From Hawksworthiomyces lignivorus (Eukaryota; Ascomycota; Sordariomycetes; Ophiostomatales; Ophiostomataceae): a stretch of 64,000 nucleotides of DNA. Shown here one piece after another: positions 44,756-54,380 of this stretch. The stretch is taken from NCBI GenBank assembly GCA_002917075.1, contig NTMA01000017.1, forward strand, positions 316,589 through 380,588. The letters are read 5' to 3'. Both the position numbers and the translations under genes were made by a program. Under the pieces are notes generated by a model. That model made no database searches and was not told the DNA's origin. It saw only the letters and a program-made list of their open reading frames with translations. Position 1 is the first letter of the stretch; every line of letters begins with the position of its first letter.

Positions 44756-47700
44756 ACCTGCAGGCGGGATTGCAGAAAAGAAATCAATGAAGAGAAAAGA
44801 GTAAAAGTGAGATAGGACGAGGTGTACGTATTTACGAACGAGATCCCCGAGTGAACGTTAGACGGGAAAACAATGTAGCAGGAGCATAAAAGCTGCTTTA
44901 AGTGCACGCGGATGACGTGGAACGACGCAGATGCCAAGGACGAAATTGGTGCGCAAGGCGACTGGAGAGATACGAGAACTCCGTGCAATGCGAACCCTTC
45001 AAAATCACTAGACGCAAAGGCGACGGGTTGCTGGCCAAGTGCAGGATGAGGCGGTCAAATGAACAAGGAGAACGATCCAGAGCAGCAGAAGTGAGCACCT
45101 GATCCTTATATACGACGCACAAGTCAGCAAACTGATCCAAGCTTTGGTTTTTATTACTCTCGCGCGCATATATCTTTTCTAGGCATCCCGCTTGCAGAAT
45201 GCGATACGGAGGACAATAATGGCTTCAGTTGGAGAAAAATAGCGGCAGCAGGCGCGGGAGCATAAGCAGACGCAGGGACAGGCGCAGTAACATTAGCAGC
45301 AATGCCGGAAACAGGAGCAGCTTCGAAGCTAGCCAGCTGTTCAAGTGGAGCCTATGCAGCCAATACTATGCAACCTACCACGCAGACGGTCTTGTCGTTC
45401 ACTGCCTGGATCCGCTCTGTAGTCTGCGTCGAGGCTGCTGCAATGGCTGTGTGTGTATTGCCCCCTTCGTGTGACCGGGAAAGAGAAGCGGAAGGGCAAA
45501 CAACGTGCGAACAACGGGTATCCAATCGATAGGAAAAGGCGGGAGAGCAACTTGGGAGGCGAGTTGGGGGAAGATTGAGGGAGGAGTAAGCAGGATCAAG
45601 AAGGGAAGGGTGGGGAATGATGGAACGAAAGAAGAAGGGAAGACATGAACAAAATATTACCTTTTGAGCCACTAAAATCGAGGGTTATGTTGCAGCCACT
45701 GGAGAGAAGTCTTTTGAAAATGCAGAATATGCAGAATGTGCAGAATATGCAGGGTGATTTGGTCAACCAAGAGAGCGTGGAGCGTGTGCCTGAGAAGTCG
45801 GTGAGCAAGGCGTCGCAAGACATGAGAGAAAGCAATGAAGACGATACTGAGAGGAGAGGACGGAAAGAAATGAAGCGTGGCCGCGAGTACAAAGATGAAT
45901 CCAAGATACATGGACACAGGCAGAAGCACGTTGTTCAATATAACACCACTTTTCTCTTCTAGGAAAGCTGGTGATGAAGAAAACAAAGCAGATTTGATGC
46001 CAGGAGGAGCATGTAACCCCAAGGTGAGACTTACAACAAACGAGAAGGGTTGAAGAGAACCGGAAAGGTTGTCGATAAATTAAAATGGCAAAAAAGAGAA
46101 GAAAAGTTCCCAAGTTTCAAAGAAGATCGTCAGAAAAGGCACACAAACGGAGACGCAAAAAAAGTCAAATGTCGCGATCCGACAAAGCGTTGGGACGAAT
46201 GCAGTAATAGAGTGGTGTAGATGGCGGACTTGAAGACAGAGGAGGCTGTGTCGCCGAGGAGAGTGCACAAGTCGGACGAAAGCGGAGACGGGGGGGAAAA
46301 AGAGGAACAAGAGAAAGAAAAGTTGAGGAAAGAGCAGAGGGATGGTCACAACTAATATACGAACAGGAAATGTCTGGTCAAGAGGACAAGAAGGCTGAGA
46401 CCCTTTTACTAGAGTGAGAGTGGCAGAGAGTAATTGAAGAGGGCCATTGACTTGGCAGCTTGGCTCTCCCATTTTCGAATTCTCAACGGTTCGTGAATAT
46501 TACTTTAGCTATCTGACAGATGCAGTAAGCACATTATACGCATACCATTTCCTATTCGCACGGCTTGCCGCCTTATGGCTGCCCCATCCATCCCTGCCTG
46601 GTCTGGCCGCGGTCCTGCTGCCTAGATATATTGCCTAGAGTGGAGAGCAAATCCAGGCCGACCATGCCACCTAGGAAAGCTATGAATGCTACGGGAAGCT
46701 TAGACCAGATCCTCCTCCCTACTAACAGGCCTGCGGCCAAACTGCCCCACTAACGGTAAACAGAATGCAGCATAGCTGGAGAGAAGGGAACGACGCCTGG
46801 AGGCTCACCAGAGCCGTTCGATATGTCTCCTCATGAAGCCATTAGTGCTTAGTTTACTGACAAATACTCCATAGTTGGGTGGGCTATAAGAGAGAATGCG
46901 TGACTAGATAAGAAACAAAGTGAAAGAAACACAGCATACAAAACGAAACGAAATCGAAGAGACTTCTGAGATCTTAACTAAAATCATATTTAGAGCAGCT
47001 CCCACCTAGGAGATATTCTTCAAATTCATATCGAACAAGCCGTCATGCCTGACCCAGCAGATGCAGCCTTGCCCACTTGTAGCCGTGTGCTGAATCAAAC
47101 ATCAAGCGGGGCGGCACAGGCAGAAGCGGAGCCGGCAAAAAAAAAAAAAAAAAAAAACGGTGGCTCCCGTCCAACAGGCAGCCATGGAGGCTGAGCAGCA
47201 AAGAATGCGCAAATCACAGAAGCAGTAACAGAAAGCAGTCTCCAGTTTGTCACATATCGAATGGCCATGGTAAACACTATCTACCAGATCTTAGTTGATT
47301 TGTCTGCGCTTGTGACTGGTATTTATCACTGCCCGACAAAGCTTTGAAATTCTACAGGCTAGTCAACAGCCTCCACAAAAGTTGAAGGAGATGACAGTGG
47401 GATTGAGCTATTCCACATATCTGCGACTGCCACGTCGAATGCAACAATGTAGCCACAATTGATATGTGGCGGGATTCGAACCGAGCTTTTCTCAACATGT
47501 TCTCCATGTTATGAAGAAGGGGGTTTTTGCTTGGTTGCTACACACGATTGCAATTATCCTTGGCGAGGGCCTTTCTCTAGCTCGATGCAACAGGTCAGGC
47601 GATAGGAATGATTGACCAAGTCACATCTTGGTGGGATATCGTTTCCGATATTCAATTAAGGTGCTGAAGTCCCGTCATACTGTCTACAGAGATATCCAGC

Positions 47701-48537
47701 CACAGGTGGGTGGCCCATTTTGATGCTAGGGGTGCGCACATCACGGAAAAGTAAGATGCTAGACAAGATTAATTGGTCCGTGAGAGCAGCGCGTCTGCGC
47801 ATTGTTCTCCACTCTGAAGCATACTCCATGCTCTCTTCCGCGGCATTGGGAGACTCCGGGAAGCTGGAAAGTGCAAAGACTATTCCTGGATGTATTACTG
47901 AGCAAGATGTGCCGCCTGTGCTGTCTTGTCGTAACCTCTTACGGGAAAACCTTGAATAAGAAAAGATGTAGACAAAAAAATGAGTCCGTGACATATTCGT
48001 ACTGGTGAATCTAACCTTTTTTTTACCTCTCTCTTCGTCAATCAAGAGCTTCACCGAAAAAGTGGCAGTTTCACGCATTTTGTCAACAAGCTTTGGGTTG
48101 CTGCTCTGAACTAGGAGCAAAATGCGGACTTAAAAGCCTCCAGCTGCGATCTGAACCCCACCGACGTCATCCCGAATAAGGATCGCTCTCGCGCCAAGAC
48201 CTAGCTGGACCACTTTATTTCGGCGAAGCTTTTTGTTCGTTCGTCCTCATTCGCTTCCACAGCACTGAGCTGCTGCGCGTACTTTTGTGCCGTCCTTGCT
48301 CGTGTTTCGCGCTAATTGTTGGAGACAGAAGAGGCAATTGGAATGCTAAAGCTGTACTATGGAGCAAAGCTGCAAAAAGAGGGAGCCGACACGTCCGTTT
48401 ATCCCTCTTTCTTCGCGGTTCAATTCTATCTTCATCACAACAACGTCTGAGGCTTAATTGACCGCGACGAATAGACACGAAAAGAGTCAATTACGTCGCC
48501 TTCTCTTTGCAGCTAATACTATTCTCTTTCCACAACG
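44756..48537. other. Long spacer with GA-rich tracts, no supported gene
   Basis: This 3.8-kb divergent region lies between the AAA ATPase and the Yvc1-like channel. About 45.2-46.4 kb is purine-rich on the plus strand (CT-rich in the AAA gene direction), which creates many meaningless minus-strand frames. It contains a 9-bp repeat at 45720-45752 and an A tract at about 47138-47157. I see no gene. Confidence 0.5.
45720..45752. repeat. 9-bp tandem repeat ATGCAGAAT
   Basis: Three units (ATGCAGAAT, ATGCAGAAT, GTGCAGAAT) and a partial ATGCAG follow each other directly, in a purine-biased intergenic stretch. Confidence 0.8.
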
Positions 48538-50697
48538 ATGAGTCGCCGTGGCACGGGATGGCGTCGCCTTCTTGGCTGGGACAAGCACCCGGCACATGGC
48601 TCTCGGGACCGTTGGTGGGAGGAGACGCGGCGTCGACGTAGGTTTCCAGGCATTGCTTCCTTCTGCAGCACATAATGTTGCCCGCTGACATCTCAGTCCT
48701 TCCGGCCTACATCGAAGACACTATCGAGTCGGCGATTCCCGCCGTCGAGGTCACAAAGATTGCCATCCGTCTGCGTCACCTGATCGAGGAGTGCATTCCT
48801 TGTGAGATGGAAGAGGACGTCGTGACCCGCTCCCACAGCAAAGTCATCACGAAAGAGGTTGTGCAAGCAGCTAGGGAAGCAGGAGGTGAAGAAAATAAGG
48901 CCTGCGTAGTAAGTGAAGGGTTTAGATCTGCAGTAGAGAACACGCCGCTGCTACAAGAGGAAACAGCAATCTAACGGTTCAGGTTTACTGCTTATTGATC
49001 TGCAAGCGTTGGTTCCATCACCAGTCTCTTGCTGAACTGTGGGATGCGTCTATGCTTAAGCTGCGGGGGACGGCCTGTGAGGTGCTCGCTAAACTCATGT
49101 GCGTCCAGTTATCCTATCCTCAGCTGCATTGGATCTTGTCTGCTAACGAGTGGGTAGTATCGAGAGCGAGGAGGATATGGACTACCTCATGCATGGTGTC
49201 CTGCTGAAGCGCTACTCCATTCTCATCGATAATGAGCCCACTCTACCGTCCAACGTCATAGAAAAAGCCGTCGATCTGCACGCCTTGCGGGTCATTGGCT
49301 CGTCTGGCTATCAGAAGTGCATCAGCTATCTATGGCGTGGCTGGCTGGTTCAAGATGAAGACGATCCGTCCAATTTTGTCGACTACAAGGATAGGGACAG
49401 CACTTCGTTTTGGGCACACCTGGACCCAGACCGTATTCGTGCTCCGATATACCAGAATGCCGCTCAAGTCCTTTTCTCCTTCTTGTACTTGGTTCTATTC
49501 ACGATTGCTATCAATACCATCAACCGCAGCGGAGATCTAGACGCGATCGAGATCCTATTGTATCTGTTCACGTTCGGGTTCCTGTTTGACGAAATCACCA
49601 AGACATGGAAGGCGGGCTACTACATTTTAGGCTTTTGGGATGCCTTCAATGGCGTCCTCTATTCGCTGCTGCTAGTCAGCTTGGCTCTACGAATTGTTGC
49701 TTTCACCAAGCCCCTGTCGACTGATCCAGACATCAAAGGCCCCCGCGAGCACTTCAATGAGCTAAGCTACAACTTTCTGGCCTTCAGCGCTCCAATGTTC
49801 TGGATCCGTCTTTTGCTGTATCTCGACAGCTTTCGCTTCTTCGGTGCAATGCTCGTGGTGCTCAAAGTCATGATGAAGGAGTCGGTTATCTTTTTTGCAC
49901 TGCTGATTGTGATTATCATTGGCTTCCTGCAGTCCTTTATTGGTCTTGACATCGCCGAAGATCTTGTTTTGTCAGATGTCACGTTCATCGTACAGGCCAT
50001 GGCCAACGCCGTCATGCAGAGCCCCGATTTTGAGGGTTTTGAGCAGTTTGGCCATCCCTTCGGGATCATCCTGTATTACTGCTTCACGTTTATCGTCATG
50101 GTCGTCCTGCTCAACATCTTGATCGCCCTGTACAACTCGGCCTACGAAGATATCTACGAGAATGCTGACGACGAATACCTGGCGTTGTTCGCCCACAAAA
50201 CGATGCAATTTGTGCGCGCCCCAGATGAAAACGTCTTCATTGCGCCCCTCAACTTAATCGAAATATTCTGCTTGGCCTTGCCTTTCGAGTGGTGGATGAG
50301 CAAGAGAATGTACGAACGAATCAACGACATCGTCATGGCCATACTCTATTCCCCGATGATCGTGTTGGCGGCGTACTTCGAGACGCGAATTGCCCATGAT
50401 ATCCGTGTCAACCGGCGCCGCGGCGATGCTGACGACGACACCGTCGAAGAATGGGAGCAGCTCGAGGTCAGTGGCGGCGGTGTTGACTTTGAAGCCGACG
50501 GCTGGAGCAAGACAGTCGAGCGCGTCAAGCCGAACGTCGAGGACGAGCAGGCCGTCGTAGAAGTGCGGCAATTGCGTGCCGAAGTGGCTGAGCTGAAGCT
50601 TCTGCTGGAGGCGCTTACCAAGGCCATGGGTGCTCCGGTGTCTGGCACGGTAGGCGAGAGCTCAAAGTCTGCGGACAGCCCGTCTACCGTAAGCTAA
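48538..50697 (+). CDS. YVC1: Yvc1/TRPY1-like vacuolar TRP cation channel
   Basis: Four exons: 48538-48637, 48697-48908, 48983-49098 and 49158-50697 (1968 nt, 655 residues). In yeast this vacuolar channel releases Ca2+ to the cytosol on hyperosmotic shock and membrane stretch. The N-terminal helical region contains LRHLIEECIPCEMEE, KRYSILIDNE and the WRGWLVQDEDDPSNFVDY segment. At least six hydrophobic segments follow (FSFLYLVLFTIAI, AIEILLYLFTFGFLF, YSLLLVSLALRIVAF, FFGAMLVVLK, VIFFALLIVIIIGFLQSFIGLDIAE, FGIILYYCFTFIVMVVLLNILIALY). The pore region lies between the last two, with MQSPDFEGFEQFG. The tail has acidic and coiled-coil-like parts (EVRQLRAEVAELKLLLEAL). I start at 48538 because a 59-nt intron with a GCTGAC branch site joins it in frame; a start at 48675 inside that intron is the alternative. 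Confidence 0.9.
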
Positions 50698-51116
50698 GAG
50701 CCAGAAGGGAAGATGCTTTGAACCTTTTCCAGCCTCATCTGTTGAAATTTATTGTAGTCTAGTTTCTTGCTGTATTTCTTGATCTTATGGAGGTGCCTTT
50801 CGGCGTTATTTGGTACTTGGGCGATTTTAAATCTAGAATGTACATAACGATCTAAAAAGCCAAAATACAACAATACATTTTGAAGCAGTGCCACAGGGAA
50901 TCTTGAAGTGCCTAACGAAGGACTCTGCCCTGAAGTCGACAACCACCTTGTTAAACTGCAACCTTGCTGTCCCGATCATCCACGTGACGGTGCATCAATG
51001 TCACAGCTCCACACGTATATATAGGTGGGGCAGGAGTGCCTTCCTTGCGCCGCTGTCATCAGACTCAGAAGCTGATAGAATATTGATAAGGCCTTTGTGA
51101 AGCAAAGAAGTGGCTA
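50698..51116. other. Short spacer, no gene
   Basis: AT-rich sequence between two same-strand genes, with a TATATATAG stretch near 51017 that could serve as a TATA element about 100 bp before the next start codon. Confidence 0.4.
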
Positions 51117-53462
51117 ATGTCGAAAGAAGAAGCGGTGCAGTTTTTGAATCCGGCGGCGGTTCAGCTGGAGCGATGGCCGCCAGTCGAGGGGCGCATTCGC
51201 CACCGTCGTCGCCACCCTTCGCTGGTGATTGCTTTCCTCTGCTTCATACCCCTCGTCTTAGTGTGGCGGGCTGGAGATATACAGTGCATCTTCGGGTGGG
51301 CAGAGTTGTTCTCGAGATGTAGTAACCAAAATGGTGTCGCGCGCTACCCTTACGGCCAGTTCCCCGCGCCGGGCGATCCCTTTCGGTTTCTCCCCTGCAC
51401 CAATCGGACGTTGCCTCCGGCCCTGGACGATGCCGACCCGGCGGCAAGCTGGTCTCAGCTCTACGAGCCAGATCCATCGCGTTGGAGCTGGGGAAATGCC
51501 TCTTCCACACGCAGCGAGCAAAACGACGATGATGATGACAAGGCTGAGTATGATATCTTCGCCAACCGGGGCATCTACCTCTGCGGCTACCTAGATGTGC
51601 CGCTAGACTGGACCAACAAGTCAGACCCGCGCATCACACGCCTAGCCGTGACCAAATACCAGGTATCTGGCCTCGCCCGGGTTGACGAGATTGGCGGAAA
51701 GCATGGCTGCGGTGCCGGCGGCGGCGGCAGAAAAGTTTGCCACCAAGCCGATAAGGCGCCGCCACTGCCCGCCGGCGCGCCAGCGCCCGGCACGCGCAGC
51801 GACCGCACCATTGTCATCGAGCCCGGCGGACCCGGCGGCAGCGGCACATCGTACGTGTGGCGCGCCGCCGAGGTGGTCACGCGACGGCTGAGCGGCGGCA
51901 CCATGGACGTGCTGGGCTGGGACCCGCGCGGGGTCAACGCGACACAGCCAGCGGCAGCGTGCTTCCCCCACAACGCAGACCGCGACCGGTGGGTACAGCT
52001 GACGCACCGCTACCGGGCGGTGGCGGGCGCCGCCGGCGCTGTGTCAGGTACCCTGGACCAGCTGGCCGTTGCCGACGCCATGCACGATGCCGTGTTCCGC
52101 GCGTGCTGGGAGCGGCTCGGCGACCTGGGCCGCTTCGTCGGCACCGGCCTGGTGGCGCGCGACCTGGGCCGCTTCGTCGGCACCGGCCTGGTGGCGCGCG
52201 ACCTGGACGCCATCCGCGGCGCGCTGGGCGAGCCCGAGCTGACGGGCTACCTGGTGAGCTACGGGACGGGCATCGGGCAGACGTACGCCAACATGTTCCC
52301 CGACCGCGTCGGGCGCGTCATCCTGGACGGCACCGAGTACGTCCCCGACGAGTGGAAACTGGGCGGCTTCGGCTGGACCGCGCTTGACAACGTGACGCAC
52401 GCCTGGCACGACGGCTTCCTGGGCGAGTGCGTGGCCGCGGGGCCGCAGCACTGCGCCCTGGCGCAGCCGCTTCCGAGCGCCGGCGAGGACAGCGAGGGCC
52501 GCAGCAACCAAGACGCGCGCCTGCCTACGGTCGACGAGCTCGAGGACCGCATCGCCACGCTGCTGGCCGCGATCGCCGCGCGCCCTGCCACCGCCTACAC
52601 CAGGGCCGCGGGACCGTTCATCATCACCTACTCGGCACTGACCGCCTCCATCTACTCGGCGCTCTACCAGCCCCGCACCTGGCCAGGCATAGCCCAGATG
52701 CTGCACGACCTGGAACAGGGCAACACCACGCTCGCGGCCGACATGCTCGACAACTTGATCTGGCAGTACGATCCCAGCAGGCCACCTGCGCCCGTCTGGG
52801 GCCCTGGGGATGCCTGTCCCGTAGTCCCCATCGTGCCTGCCGGCACCGATGAGCTCTCCCCGCTGGTTATCTGCGCCGACTCCTACGATGCCCCCGAGCC
52901 GGCCGGCGGCCTGCTGTGGTGGGATGCGCTCTGGGCCAACATGACCACCACCTCGTGGATCGCTGGCAACTCGCGCTTCTACAACGTGCTCCCATGCCGC
53001 CACTTCACCAAATACTGGCCGCAGCCCGCCGGCGTGTACCGCGGCCCGCTAAATAAGACGCTGGCCAACCCCGTGCTGCTAGTGGCCGAAACGTACGACC
53101 CGGCAACGCCGCTACGAAACGGACGGCGGCTGGCTGCCGACATGGGCTATGACAACGCGCGACTGGTAGTCCACTACGGGTATGGACACTCGTCGATGGC
53201 GGACCCTTCTGCCTGCACAGACGCAGTGGCGCGGGCGTATATCTCGGAAGGTTGGATTCCAGACAGGGCAGAGATATACTGTTTTGCCAGTGAGAAGCCT
53301 TACCGATATGGCATCAAAGTTTCGAAGGCTGCCGTGGCGTCAGGCTGGCCAAGCAGCCAGCCGCACACCACAGTGTCCCATGAAGAGCATATGGCCATAT
53401 GGCGAGACCACATCCATGAGATGATGCTATGGAACCCAAGTCTGGTTCAACAACGGATATGA
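51117..53462 (+). CDS. Membrane-anchored alpha/beta hydrolase, tripeptidyl-peptidase-like
   Basis: Single frame of 781 residues. A basic N-terminus and one transmembrane segment (about residues 34-51, SLVIAFLCFIPLVLVW) suggest a type II membrane protein with the enzyme outside the cytosol. The fold is that of proline/tripeptidyl aminopeptidases: oxyanion region VIEPGGPGGSGTSY, LGWDPRGVNAT, nucleophile S381 in LVSYGTGIGQTYA followed by MFPDRVGRVILDGTEY, D661 in ETYDPATPLRNG and H691 in GYGHSSM. The usual GxSxG motif reads LVSYG, so its first Gly is lost. The C-terminal TAP-like domain is present. Several N-glycosylation sequons support a lumenal or extracellular location. A perfect 39-bp tandem duplication adds 13 residues (336-348 repeated at 349-361), absent from other family members as far as I recall. 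No introns. Confidence 0.85.
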   Translation: MSKEEAVQFLNPAAVQLERWPPVEGRIRHRRRHPSLVIAFLCFIPLVLVWRAGDIQCIFGWAELFSRCSNQNGVARYPYGQFPAPGDPFRFLPCTNRTLPPALDDADPAASWSQLYEPDPSRWSWGNASSTRSEQNDDDDDKAEYDIFANRGIYLCGYLDVPLDWTNKSDPRITRLAVTKYQVSGLARVDEIGGKHGCGAGGGGRKVCHQADKAPPLPAGAPAPGTRSDRTIVIEPGGPGGSGTSYVWRAAEVVTRRLSGGTMDVLGWDPRGVNATQPAAACFPHNADRDRWVQLTHRYRAVAGAAGAVSGTLDQLAVADAMHDAVFRACWERLGDLGRFVGTGLVARDLGRFVGTGLVARDLDAIRGALGEPELTGYLVSYGTGIGQTYANMFPDRVGRVILDGTEYVPDEWKLGGFGWTALDNVTHAWHDGFLGECVAAGPQHCALAQPLPSAGEDSEGRSNQDARLPTVDELEDRIATLLAAIAARPATAYTRAAGPFIITYSALTASIYSALYQPRTWPGIAQMLHDLEQGNTTLAADMLDNLIWQYDPSRPPAPVWGPGDACPVVPIVPAGTDELSPLVICADSYDAPEPAGGLLWWDALWANMTTTSWIAGNSRFYNVLPCRHFTKYWPQPAGVYRGPLNKTLANPVLLVAETYDPATPLRNGRRLAADMGYDNARLVVHYGYGHSSMADPSACTDAVARAYISEGWIPDRAEIYCFASEKPYRYGIKVSKAAVASGWPSSQPHTTVSHEEHMAIWRDHIHEMMLWNPSLVQQRI
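52122..52199 (+). repeat. 39-bp direct duplication inside hydrolase gene
   Basis: Two identical 39-bp units (52122-52160 and 52161-52199), each coding for DLGRFVGTGLVAR, followed by the first bases of a third unit (GACCTGG). The duplication is in frame and exact, so it is recent or maintained, or an assembly artefact. Confidence 0.9.
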
Positions 53463-54380
53463 CGGCACAGTTCCTGTTTTTGTTTCTCTGGATTATGGCG
53501 TACTACCAATGCGGCAGTTCCTCGTTTTCGTTATGAATTTTCCAGAACATCTCTTGCCTAACAAGTAGTACCCGGAGGTGGGAATTAATATACAGTGCAT
53601 ACAATAACTAGAAGGGTAGGAAAAGAATAACAGAAAGGAATGCTACGTAAATCTTGCCTCCTTGTAACTCCGTGACCTGAGACCCGTTGGGTCTCTCTCC
53701 CAACAGCTTCCGTTTCTTTGTTGTCGCATTTGAACTTACAGGGGTCGATTCTGGGAGCCAAGTGTTCTACACTCAGATCTCCCTCGAAATCAGACGGAAA
53801 TATATAAACACGCATATACTTCATAAATCGCAGGAGCCAAGCAATATGTGAATAAAGAACGCAACCAACGTCAAATAAACAAAGCAGAGATTGTAAAACA
53901 ACCGAACTACTTCATGGCGTTTGTAATTCCAGCCATCAAGCCATACCGAGCCAAGGAAAAAGGAATAAAACGCCATTCTCCGTCCAAATCTCCATTTCGC
54001 ATCCATCTCGCTATCGACAAATTGAACCCTTTTTGAACTTCAGCAGTAGTCCACCATACTATCGTTACATGATTACAGAACACAAAGGATACAGGCTTAA
54101 AACAGGCTCCTTACACTCGATGCAGACTCCAATGCATAACTTGGACACCTTGCATGTTGCGACCTTCAAGGCCGCTGACATAAAAACAAAATATAAAAAG
54201 TGAGGCAAGATAAAGAGAAAGACAAATTTGGCGAAAAAGCAAAATTAAAGCAGACGGGTTGAAAAATTATGTCTGACTCATTACAATTTCCATCATGTGT
54301 GCCTAACATCGTAACATAGGCGGCCTCAAAGCATAAAACTGTAGGGTGTCCTGAGCCATTCGTCCAGGAACATAGGAGAT
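53463..54380. other. Convergent 3' region, no gene
   Basis: AT-rich sequence between the hydrolase gene (plus) and the second Zn2Cys6 gene (minus). No supported frame. Confidence 0.5.

Noticed and set aside
45352..46472. Several minus-strand frames of 100-130 codons
   Set aside because: Products are Phe/Leu/Ser/Pro-rich, from a simple pyrimidine tract; no domain or splice logic joins them.
47455..47545. Possible tRNA on the minus strand: GGTTCGAATCC T-loop-like motif and an upstream AACAT/ATGTT hairpin with an AGA loop
   Set aside because: The T-stem does not pair well, position 33 is not U, no D-arm consensus or acceptor stem is found, and the spacing does not fit a class I or II tRNA. At most a relic.
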